This document shows positions 9,864-16,126 of a stretch of 20,545 nucleotides of DNA, one piece after another. Source of the stretch: a virus. The stretch is taken from IMG/VR virus record IMGVR_UViG_3300030108_002052, positions 1,718 to 22,262 of that record; one strand, 5' to 3'. The first letter of the stretch is position 1. Every line of letters starts with the position of its first letter. The notes beneath the pieces were generated by a model that did not search any database, was not told the DNA's origin, and worked only from the letters and a program-made list of their open reading frames with translations. The translations under genes and the position numbers were made by a program.

Positions 9864-10493
9864 ATGGATAATCCTTTGTTTCTTATTACTAAAGGACTAA
9901 AGGCTAAAAAGAAGCGTTTAGGTGGAGGTGGAGGTGGAGGTGCTACTCCAACTAAAACAACTATTTCGGCTGCAAATTTTAACCCCGCAAGAACACAATC
10001 AAGTTCAGATGTAACAATAATAGACATGGCTACGGGTAATCCTATTTCTGGATTTAATAGAGCCGCAGTTGATGATTTAGTTGCAACAAATTCAAGTTTT
10101 CAAAATGGAGCAAATGATGTTGGAACTATTGATGGAGAGGCAACATTAACAATTAGTGGCTCTCAATATATGATTAATTTTGACCAAAGTATGGCTCAGG
10201 CTGCAAATTTTAGTGGGACTGAAACTGCTACATTAACCGTTATTCACGACCCTAATAATTTAGTTTCTTCTAATGTAGTAACAGTTAGAACGGGTTCTGT
10301 AACTGCAAAATCAGGATTTATTTTCTTTACTACTCTTGATTTGGCTATTGATGGAACAATAGGAGGTTCAGCAGGAAATAGTTTTATTGTTCAAGTAGAA
10401 TACACAGGAGGAACTTCTTCAAGTGCTACCGAAATATCAAACGGAACTGCGACATCAAAAGATGCATTTTATTTTAGAGTCACATTTTCGTGA
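9864..10493 (+). CDS. Glycine-linker protein of unknown function, last gene of the structural block (209 aa)
   Basis: ATG at 9864 follows the previous stop by four bases and is preceded by GGGTGAT. The product begins with a short hydrophobic and basic segment (MDNPLFLITKGLKAKKKRLG). Seven glycines follow at residues 20-26, then a Thr/Ser/Ala-rich beta domain (about residues 27-209) that looks immunoglobulin-like in composition. No catalytic motif is visible. A basic anchor plus Gly linker plus beta domain is a layout seen in phage tail-tip and adhesin-like proteins, so it may be a virion-attached fibre tip or decoration protein. That role is inferred from context. The gene ends at TGA 10491-10493, shortly before the terminator hairpin. 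Confidence 0.55.
   Translation: MDNPLFLITKGLKAKKKRLGGGGGGGATPTKTTISAANFNPARTQSSSDVTIIDMATGNPISGFNRAAVDDLVATNSSFQNGANDVGTIDGEATLTISGSQYMINFDQSMAQAANFSGTETATLTVIHDPNNLVSSNVVTVRTGSVTAKSGFIFFTTLDLAIDGTIGGSAGNSFIVQVEYTGGTSSSATEISNGTATSKDAFYFRVTFS
9921..9941 (+). repeat. GGTGGA hexanucleotide tandem repeat encoding polyglycine
   Basis: Three and a half copies of GGTGGA encode seven consecutive glycines near the N-terminus of the 209-aa protein. Repeats of this kind can change length by slippage in steps of two glycines without changing frame. Confidence 0.85.
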
Positions 10494-10527
10494 TTTAACC
10501 GAACAAAATTTCCACTTGAGGTCAAAA

Positions 10528-10573
10528 AACCAAAAAAAAAGTTGAGGGGCTATTGCCCCCCAACGGTTTTTTC
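10528..10573. terminator. Bidirectional terminator between converging gene blocks
   Basis: GTTGAGGGGC (10541-10550) and GCCCCCCAAC (10555-10564) pair around a TATT loop with a single A-C mismatch. The hairpin is preceded by an A-rich tract (10525-10540) and followed by GGTTTTTTC (10565-10573). The AAAAACC and GGTTTTTT flanks could extend the stem. It therefore presents a U tract after a GC-rich hairpin on both strands. It lies 47 bases after the last plus-strand gene. The stop of the last minus-strand gene (10550-10552) falls inside the hairpin. Confidence 0.75.
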
Positions 10574-10702
10574 TGACCATATTCCTTTACAAGCCCTACA
10601 TTCCCACAATTTCACTTGTTCGGTAGAACCTACATAAAAGCCTAAAAGTCTTTTTGCTACTGTAAATTCATTACAGTAAACACATTTTTGTTTTAATCCC
10701 AT
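10550..10702 (-). CDS. Small zinc-ribbon protein (50 aa)
   Basis: Minus-strand ATG at 10702, stop TAG at 10552-10550. The product starts MGLKQKCVYCNEFTVAKR and has two CxxC knuckles, C7/C10 and C35/C38, spaced 24 residues apart, the layout of a one-site zinc ribbon. W33 and W42 flank the second knuckle. Such tiny viral zinc ribbons may bind nucleic acid or protein; the sequence does not show which. The start lies four bases after the TGA of the preceding membrane peptide gene, consistent with cotranslation. The stop codon lies inside the terminator hairpin, making this the last gene of the minus-strand operon. The paired cysteines, the tight spacing and the exact fit between neighbours support a real gene. 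Confidence 0.7.
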   Translation of the reverse strand: MGLKQKCVYCNEFTVAKRLLGFYVGSTEQVKLWECRACKGIWSEKTVGGQ

Positions 10703-10706
10703 GCCA

Positions 10707-10856
10707 TCACTTAATGTTCTTATCTTCGCCCATTAAACGCTTCATGTATTCTTCAACGCTTTCATCAGTAACCGAAGTTCCACCGAAAGCAGCGAAAAAT
10801 AGAAGCATTAAGACGACGATGAAAACAAACAAGCCGAACCATTCCCAACCAGTCAT
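10707..10856 (-). CDS. Small single-pass membrane protein (49 aa)
   Basis: ATG at 10856 overlaps the TAA of the exonuclease gene (TAATG on the minus strand). GGAGGTGG lies just upstream. An in-frame ATG at 10862 would add two residues (MV). The product has a short N-terminus (MTGWEW), one hydrophobic segment at about residues 7-25 (FGLFVFIVVLMLLFFAAFGG) and an acidic/basic tail (DESVEEYMKRLMGEDKNIK). It looks like a single transmembrane helix with a charged C-terminal tail. The role is unknown; small membrane proteins at the end of a viral operon can act in lysis, exit or membrane anchoring, but nothing here shows that. Confidence 0.65.
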   Translation of the reverse strand: MTGWEWFGLFVFIVVLMLLFFAAFGGTSVTDESVEEYMKRLMGEDKNIK

Positions 10857-11449
10857 TACCATTCCACCTCCAAATCTAAATGTTCTCCTTTTTCTAACGA
10901 AAATGCTTTTACTATTCCGTTATCTTGACCGTATTTCCACAAATCATAAACCAATTGTGTATCTTTCATACAATACTCAACAACTTCATCATATTGACCC
11001 ATCTTCCATAATGCAGGTGCATCGGCACTATCCATTAATTTAAAGTCATTCATAGTGCATTTAACTAAATTTTTTAGTTGAAAACGCTCTCCGTGTTCTT
11101 TAAGAAGAATCTTAGATGTATCTATGTATTGTTTTTCATTAACATACTTATTAATGCAAAAAATATCCATAGAGTCTCTTAGAATAGGTAAATCAAAAGC
11201 AGCAATATTATGCCCTAAAAGCAAACCACCTTTTTGAAAATGGTCATCTAAATCATATTTGAGTTCTCTAAGAGATTTCACTATATGGCCTGATTTAGCA
11301 AAAGAATCAACAGGTTCATCAACATAAACTGTCCCAGTCGTTCCATCCCAAGTAGCAACTGTTGATACTTGAAACATATGCGTATTACCAAAACCGCCTA
11401 TGTCATAAGACATATTTTTGGTTTCAAGGTCAATTGCTAAAATTGACAT
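10856..11449 (-). CDS. DEDDy-family 3'-5' exonuclease (197 aa)
   Basis: The RNase H-fold exonuclease motifs are all present. Motif I is AIDLET (D7, E9). Motif II is LLGHNIAAFDLPIL (N81, D86). Motif III is YCMKD (Y159, D163), which places it in the DEDDy type also found in the proofreading domain of family B polymerases. It consists of little more than the exonuclease domain and lacks any polymerase part. It would remove nucleotides 3' to 5' from DNA (or RNA) using two metal ions. The PolB in the same operon has its own exonuclease motifs, so this is a second, free-standing enzyme, perhaps for recombination, end processing or host DNA degradation. The start is supported by AGGTGA before the ATG and a two-base gap from the preceding stop. 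Confidence 0.85.
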   Translation of the reverse strand: MSILAIDLETKNMSYDIGGFGNTHMFQVSTVATWDGTTGTVYVDEPVDSFAKSGHIVKSLRELKYDLDDHFQKGGLLLGHNIAAFDLPILRDSMDIFCINKYVNEKQYIDTSKILLKEHGERFQLKNLVKCTMNDFKLMDSADAPALWKMGQYDEVVEYCMKDTQLVYDLWKYGQDNGIVKAFSLEKGEHLDLEVEW

Positions 11450-11451
11450 AT

Positions 11452-11679
11452 TTATTCACCTGAGTTAGACCAAAGTTTACTAATCTTTTCTTCCTCTTTA
11501 TCCACTTTCGGTTCATCTGTATCTGTTCTTCGCTTTAAGAAGCAAACAATCTGTTTATTTGCTACAATGAGTTGAGAACAACATTCCCACCCATCGTCAC
11601 CATAAGTGTTTAATGTATCAATAATTACTTTTGGCCCTTTTGCTACTTCAAATACTAGATATGTGTTTTCCCACTTCAT
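11452..11679 (-). CDS. DUF4177-like small protein (75 aa)
   Basis: The ATG overlaps the stop of the helicase-like gene (ATGA, 11679-11676). The product contains DTLNTYGDDGWECCSQLIVA followed by IVCFLKRR. This resembles the small DUF4177 fold, in which 'LN..G.eGWEl' is followed by a strand ending in 'KR'. The C-terminal 25 residues are charged and probably disordered (DEPKVDKEEEKISKLW). DUF4177 proteins have no established function. Its place between the helicase and the exonuclease suggests an accessory role in replication, but only by association. Confidence 0.6.
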   Translation of the reverse strand: MKWENTYLVFEVAKGPKVIIDTLNTYGDDGWECCSQLIVANKQIVCFLKRRTDTDEPKVDKEEEKISKLWSNSGE

Positions 11680-13211
11680 TCTTCATCACCTTTTGCCAGC
11701 CTAATATATTTAGAACGACTGATATACATTTCTTCAAATCTATGTTTAACATTTTCAAAATGCCTGTAAATTTGCGCTTGAGATTTTTTAGCCTTGTCTT
11801 TGATTGCTTTAAAATACAATGTTTTATTGACATAACCTTCTTCATCTTTCTCCATGTTCTTGTAAACATTAATAAAGACTGATTCAAGCGAATTTTCAGC
11901 AATACTGTGTCGCTTAACCCGTAGGCTTCGCTCCAACCAATCAACCAATGTCATATAACATTGTCGGACGATTGTAGCCGCTTGACGGACATTATGCCCC
12001 GAAACATTGAATCTTTGGCTTTTATCTTTGATTGATGGAGCAGAAGCAACACTACAAAGAACAGACATTTTAATCAGGATTTTAAGCAAACGGGTAGTAA
12101 AGTTTGATGCAATTTCAGCAACTTCGCCTCTTGTATTCCAAAGATAGTTGTTCATGTTTTGATACTCTAACTTCAATACATCATTAAAATCAGGAGAATA
12201 AGTCATAACATTGAGAGGATTACCGCCAACTTCATTAAATCGTTCTTCAACCAATTCATAAATCTTGAAAAGAGCATTTGCGAATCTATCAACTGGTTGA
12301 TTGACTTCTTCCAATGTTCCTGCCTTATCAATTTGTTCTAGTCTCATTTTATGCTGAATAAACTTTGGAACTTCCCAAACATACAAAAGCATTCTTTGAA
12401 GCACACCTTTTTCGGCCATCACTTCATTTAGATTATTAGGCGGATAAGTCATAGCAATAACTGAACGCTCACAAAAACATTCCATAATCTTATTATCATA
12501 GGAACTTAAAGCCTTAGAAATAATCCAAGATTCTCCTGCTAATGTATTCATTAATGTATTTAAATAAACAATTGCTTTATCTTGATGTTGGCTTTGTTTA
12601 AAGATACCAGAATATTCAAACTCATCCCAATGCGCTAATCCACTTCCTTCAAGTAATCCAGCGTTTCTTTTGGGTTTCATTTCTCCAGTCCACTTTTCTT
12701 CAAAAGTATCTGGATTAGTTTCCATTACCTTTTCTTCTCCCCAATTACCAATCAAAACAGAATCAGTATAGTCTGTTACACCGAATGTATCAAAATTTCT
12801 TTTCATAATGTCATCAACATACTCATTATCTGAATTAGTATGCAACGATGGGTGCTGTCCTTTACCATTAATCAATTCAAAGGTTTTGTTAGCAACTGGG
12901 CCAACAAAATTCCATAGTGTTGATTTTCCTGTTCCACTCGTTTGAACCCAACAAAAATGCACTCTTGAATCTTCAATGCTTCTTCCGTTTGGTATTCTAA
13001 TAAAGTCTTTTGTAATCTGTCCTAAGATGTTAAAGAAAGAAATAGCGGCAGGAATATCGTTATAGTGCGATACTTCAACTGCTGACGCTTGAAACTCCCT
13101 AACAATTGCAGGTAGGGCTTCACTAAACGCAATTGCGTTTTCTTCTAAAGCATCCATATATTCTTCTTCTACTTCATCTCCATAGAGTTCTTCGTTAAAT
13201 TCATCATTCAT
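11676..13211 (-). CDS. P-loop ATPase, probable replicative helicase with C-terminal winged helix (511 aa)
   Basis: After an acidic N-terminal region (about residues 1-30) comes a P-loop domain. Walker A is VQTSGTGKSTL (residues 89-99; K96, S97), with Gln at the usual first Gly position. Walker B is LAHWDEFEY (D196, E197). A sensor-1-like strand is ERSVIAMTYPP (248-258), and a candidate arginine finger is R273 in GVLQRMLLYVW. This order resembles DUF3987/primase-associated helicase ATPases rather than MCM. The C-terminal 65 residues (YVNKTLYFKAI...SQAQIYRHFE) look like a winged helix. It probably unwinds DNA at the fork together with the primase two genes upstream. Its ATG overlaps the nuclease stop (ATGA) and follows GGTGA. 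ATPase activity is well supported; helicase activity is inferred. Confidence 0.75.
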   Translation of the reverse strand: MNDEFNEELYGDEVEEEYMDALEENAIAFSEALPAIVREFQASAVEVSHYNDIPAAISFFNILGQITKDFIRIPNGRSIEDSRVHFCWVQTSGTGKSTLWNFVGPVANKTFELINGKGQHPSLHTNSDNEYVDDIMKRNFDTFGVTDYTDSVLIGNWGEEKVMETNPDTFEEKWTGEMKPKRNAGLLEGSGLAHWDEFEYSGIFKQSQHQDKAIVYLNTLMNTLAGESWIISKALSSYDNKIMECFCERSVIAMTYPPNNLNEVMAEKGVLQRMLLYVWEVPKFIQHKMRLEQIDKAGTLEEVNQPVDRFANALFKIYELVEERFNEVGGNPLNVMTYSPDFNDVLKLEYQNMNNYLWNTRGEVAEIASNFTTRLLKILIKMSVLCSVASAPSIKDKSQRFNVSGHNVRQAATIVRQCYMTLVDWLERSLRVKRHSIAENSLESVFINVYKNMEKDEEGYVNKTLYFKAIKDKAKKSQAQIYRHFENVKHRFEEMYISRSKYIRLAKGDEE

Positions 13212-13897
13212 ATTTTCACCTTCTCTTCTGAGTTTAATGTGGAGATTATTCTTTTGGCTAAGGTTTCTCCAATTCCTTCAATGGCTTGTAATTCAAATGC
13301 TGAACACTCGCCTATTTCCATAATAGAGCCGTATTGTTTTATTAATTGTTTTGCTTTTTTAATTGATACTCCTTTAATGCTACTGAGTAAATCTATTCTC
13401 ATATCATCTGTTGTAATTCTTTTAAATATCTGCGGTGCTATTGTTTCTCTTGTTATTGGTTTCATTTTACTTACTGCTGTTATAATCAATGATGCCTCTT
13501 CTTCTGATTGAACCCAAAATGGTTTTACATCAGTATCTAAGACAATTCTCCCTAATGCTCCTAAAAACTTATTGTTAAGCATAATGCTTCTTGTTCCTAT
13601 TGGCATCTTACTGGGAGAGTGTTCAATTACATTCATAATTGCTTCTTGCATGTCGCCATAAATAATAACGACATTAGTTTGAAAGTGCCTATCCATATTA
13701 TCTAATTGTGTCCATAGTCTTTTTGACATTACTGAACCCAAAAAGTCTGTTGCTGATTTTGCTTCAAAACAAACATCATCGAACACATAGTCTCCTATTT
13801 CAAGCCATTTTACTTCATGCTCTATTTTTAGAGCCTTTGCTTTCTGAACAACGAGTTTAGAAAGTTTTGAGTTTTCTCTTGAATCAATCACTAGCAT
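13208..13897 (-). CDS. XPF/Mus81-type ERCC4 nuclease with tandem helix-hairpin-helix (229 aa)
   Basis: The N-terminal domain carries the ERCC4 nuclease signature: VIDSRE (D5, R7, E8), GDY (35-37), then FEAKSATDF (E45, K47, D51). This matches GD-x(n)-ERK-x3-D except that the central Arg is Ala. Residues about 170-220 form two helix-hairpin-helix units (IKGVSIKKAKQLI and IEGIGETLAKRI). It is the short archaeal form with no helicase domain. Family members cut branched or flap DNA as dimers, with the HhH domain binding DNA. In a virus this would suit resolution of replication or recombination intermediates. The ATG follows GGAGGT at a seven-base spacing, which fixes the start, and overlaps the primase end by 14 bases. 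Confidence 0.88.
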   Translation of the reverse strand: MLVIDSRENSKLSKLVVQKAKALKIEHEVKWLEIGDYVFDDVCFEAKSATDFLGSVMSKRLWTQLDNMDRHFQTNVVIIYGDMQEAIMNVIEHSPSKMPIGTRSIMLNNKFLGALGRIVLDTDVKPFWVQSEEEASLIITAVSKMKPITRETIAPQIFKRITTDDMRIDLLSSIKGVSIKKAKQLIKQYGSIMEIGECSAFELQAIEGIGETLAKRIISTLNSEEKVKI

Positions 13898-14924
13898 TTG
13901 AATACCTCCAACATTTACCTACACAAAATCCTTCACTAATGAGTCTATCACAATGAGGTGTATTGTAGTTATTATATACAGTAAAACGAGAATGCTTATG
14001 TGTTTCGTTTTTATCCCAATCAAGCCATACTGAATCAGAATCAGCAAACACTCTTTCTAATTCTTCAACAATTAATTGATGAACCTTTTGTTTATCTTCT
14101 TGGTTAGTCAAATCTGTATAACCAGACAATAAATCACGATACCATGAAACAAGGTATGCTCTTGCTAAATGCGTTGGATTCTCTACCATTACTGCATTAT
14201 GTAAACAAGGCAACATAGGCAATTTGCCTACGCTTGAAGGCACAGAAACAGACCCCTGCATAGCCTCAATAGGGGGTGCTTTGGGAAACACGACCTCTTT
14301 TTTACCGCCTTTTTGGAAGGGTAAATGGCGAGGCTTAAGTGCCATTGTTAATATTTCTTCAATATCTAAAGATAAGTCATCAATAGTCAAAGGTATGCAA
14401 TATCTAGCATTTCCTTCACCATCAGAAGAAGACATATTTACTGTATTTGGCACTCTTCTTAATCTTGTAGTTTGACCTACCCTTTCATCAAGTGTATTAT
14501 CTTTACCTACTTTCATAATTAAATATTCTTTTATCTCTTTGAAAAAGGTCTGAACATCTCTCATATTTTTAGTTCTTTTTCCGAACAAGAACAAATGAAA
14601 TCCACGACCTGAGAAAAACAAGGTATGCTGATAATTATTAGTAATAACCAATTCCATCACCTGTTTTACATCACGCCATGCTTTGTCTAATTCATCTTCG
14701 TGAGCATCAAAATCTAAAAATATTCTATCAATAATCACACTCGCTTCAACTGGCATTTTTTCTGTAAAGTATTCAAAATCATAAACAGTTGTATATACAT
14801 TTGTTCTATTGTTGTGTGCTTTAACAAATTCAATGTAATCATTCTTTGTTGTCATCTTTTTTCTTCGCATCTGTGGAGCGTTTCTTATTTGACTTCCCGC
14901 CCACACCATTCTCGGATATTTCAT
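13884..14924 (-). CDS. Archaeo-eukaryotic primase with fused PriL-like Fe-S domain (346 aa)
   Basis: Primase motifs are clear. The catalytic pair is IFLDFDAHED (D71, D73), the nucleotide-binding motif is FFSGRGFHLFL (SGRGFH, 105-110), and LDERVGQTTRLRRVPNTVN (145-163) fits the third motif region. The C-terminal part has C240 in MLPCLHNA and then C325, C334 and C338 in HCDRLISEGFCVGKCW. This resembles the cysteine pattern of the PriL C-terminal Fe-S domain ('PPC', then 'P.C..m...G.C...C'). The protein thus seems to join PriS-like and PriL-like functions. I choose ATG 14924 because GGAGGG lies seven bases upstream. TTG 14939 and ATG 14930, 14870 and 14855 are alternatives. With this start it overlaps the 123-aa gene by 86 bases in another frame. 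It would synthesise primers for the split PolB. Confidence 0.85.
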   Translation of the reverse strand: MKYPRMVWAGSQIRNAPQMRRKKMTTKNDYIEFVKAHNNRTNVYTTVYDFEYFTEKMPVEASVIIDRIFLDFDAHEDELDKAWRDVKQVMELVITNNYQHTLFFSGRGFHLFLFGKRTKNMRDVQTFFKEIKEYLIMKVGKDNTLDERVGQTTRLRRVPNTVNMSSSDGEGNARYCIPLTIDDLSLDIEEILTMALKPRHLPFQKGGKKEVVFPKAPPIEAMQGSVSVPSSVGKLPMLPCLHNAVMVENPTHLARAYLVSWYRDLLSGYTDLTNQEDKQKVHQLIVEELERVFADSDSVWLDWDKNETHKHSRFTVYNNYNTPHCDRLISEGFCVGKCWRYSNASD

Positions 14925-15210
14925 TGACATTCCCTCCAAAATTAACTGTTGCTGTATTTAGCATATTTCTAATAATTCCTGCTACATCACCTTGTAATGT
15001 AGTCATAATTGCTTCTCTCATGGCATCTTCAAAAACAAAACCAACCCAACCTTCATTTATTCTAATATCTCTAATTAACTCATATCTTTCTGCTAAAGAT
15101 AACTCAAGATAAATTTCTTGTGAAAGAGAACCTATTGTTTCTTTTAAGTTAGATATTTCATTAAATGTCCAGTTTCTTGACAATACTTTTTTTGTAATCA
15201 AATCATTCAT
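14839..15210 (-). CDS. Unknown protein with disordered basic tail (123 aa)
   Basis: I do not recognise this protein. The frame could extend upstream to 15315, but that would lie inside the Cas4-like gene. The ATG at 15210, four bases after that gene's stop (TGATAAAATG), is the natural start. About residues 1-90 are predicted helical by eye (LITKKVLSRNWTFNEISNLK; ELSLAERYELIRDI; GFVFEDAMREAIMTTLQGDV). From about residue 91 on, the tail is rich in Asn, Gly and Lys and looks disordered (KSNKKRSTDAKKKDDNKE). The tail is encoded where the primase gene overlaps in another frame, which may explain its composition. Its place between a nuclease and the primase suggests a replication accessory role, inferred from position only. 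Confidence 0.6.
   Translation of the reverse strand: MNDLITKKVLSRNWTFNEISNLKETIGSLSQEIYLELSLAERYELIRDIRINEGWVGFVFEDAMREAIMTTLQGDVAGIIRNMLNTATVNFGGNVNEISENGVGGKSNKKRSTDAKKKDDNKE
14932..14937 (-). promoter_or_regulatory. Shine-Dalgarno site of the primase gene
   Basis: GGAGGG on the minus strand, seven bases before ATG 14924. It lies inside the coding region of the upstream 123-aa gene and is the main reason for choosing this start. Confidence 0.6.
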
Positions 15211-15214
15211 TTTA

Positions 15215-16120
15215 TCACAACCATGTATCTGTATTTGCCGCATCACAAATACCAAAGTAAGAACAATGAGAACAAGTCTTGTAATAAAACTTAGTTTCAA
15301 AGTGTTTTTGCTCATAAGCGTGAATTAATTTGGCTATGTTGTTCATAACAGATGTTCTCGTTCTTTTCTTAACTGGTTCAACGGTAATGTGATTAGCGGC
15401 TGGATAATACCAACCCCAATGACTTACTTCCATATCACTATTTAATCCATATTTAGCCAATATTTCATCATCACAGTTCTCAATCATCAATTGATAGAAA
15501 GCCATTTCTTGACGCATAGATGTTTGTTTCCAGTCTTTCCAACCACCTGTTTTATATTCAAAAGGAATAAGTTTTCCATTCTCAATAAACACACGGTCAA
15601 TAATACCCTGCAATCTTACAACATAATCTCTTTGAAGTGGAAACTTCTTGTTTGTATTTTTAGGAATAGTGATTTCACAATCAAACAACTCTTCATTGAT
15701 GATAGGTAAAAATTCATCAGTTTTTCCTTCAGACTTAGCCTCAATAAATCGTTGTGCTTCAAATGCTGCTACTGTTAAAGAAATGTCATAGTATTCATCA
15801 ACTGGCATTAAACTTGTAACATACTCAGTAATTTCTGAATTATTCATACCTTCTGCCTTCTTTACATCAAATTCATCAAAGAAGTTCTCTCGATGATTAT
15901 GCAAAATTGTTCCCTTACGCATGGCTTCTGTTTGGTCTTGAGGCAATTTCTCAATATAACTAAACTCATACTTTTTAGGACACCAATTGAATGCACCCAA
16001 AGATGATTTACTAATCTTTAGAATAGGCTTTGATGGGTCATCAAAACTTTCAGCGTCCCATTGATATGTAAATTCTCTCATTGATTTAATTCTTGCTTCA
16101 TATACTTCATCTTTATCCAT
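15215..16120 (-). CDS. Cas4/RecB-like PD-(D/E)XK nuclease with Fe-S cysteines (301 aa)
   Basis: The motif order fits the Cas4/AddB-like nuclease group. It runs ISKSSLGAFNWCPKKYEF with C47, then KGTILHNHRE with H74, GIIDRVF with D175, PFEYKTG with E188 and K190, and RQEMAFYQ (Q204 region). A C-terminal cluster, KTCSHCSYFGIC, supplies C283, C286 and C292. Together with C47 these give the four cysteines that hold an Fe-S cluster in Cas4. Such enzymes resect DNA ends. No cas1, cas2 or repeat array is visible in the window, so a role in replication or recombination is more likely than CRISPR adaptation. The gene starts six bases after the polymerase C-terminal part, with GGTGGTGA before the ATG. 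Confidence 0.85.
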   Translation of the reverse strand: MDKDEVYEARIKSMREFTYQWDAESFDDPSKPILKISKSSLGAFNWCPKKYEFSYIEKLPQDQTEAMRKGTILHNHRENFFDEFDVKKAEGMNNSEITEYVTSLMPVDEYYDISLTVAAFEAQRFIEAKSEGKTDEFLPIINEELFDCEITIPKNTNKKFPLQRDYVVRLQGIIDRVFIENGKLIPFEYKTGGWKDWKQTSMRQEMAFYQLMIENCDDEILAKYGLNSDMEVSHWGWYYPAANHITVEPVKKRTRTSVMNNIAKLIHAYEQKHFETKFYYKTCSHCSYFGICDAANTDTWL

Positions 16121-16126
16121 TGATTT

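Noticed and set aside
10714-11043. Plus-strand frame of 109 codons
   Set aside because: It lies antisense to the exonuclease and membrane peptide genes, which carry recognisable motifs. Its own product has no recognisable pattern.
11648-11944. Minus-strand frame of 98 codons overlapping the helicase gene
   Set aside because: It lies within the C-terminal winged-helix part of the helicase gene in another frame and shows no domain.
14839-15315. Longer 158-aa version of the 123-aa gene, beginning at 15315
   Set aside because: The extra 35 residues lie inside the well-supported Cas4-like gene. The ATG at 15210 fits the usual short intergenic spacing.
15215-16120. CRISPR adaptation module
   Set aside because: The Cas4-like protein is alone; no cas1, cas2 or regularly spaced direct repeats were seen in the window.
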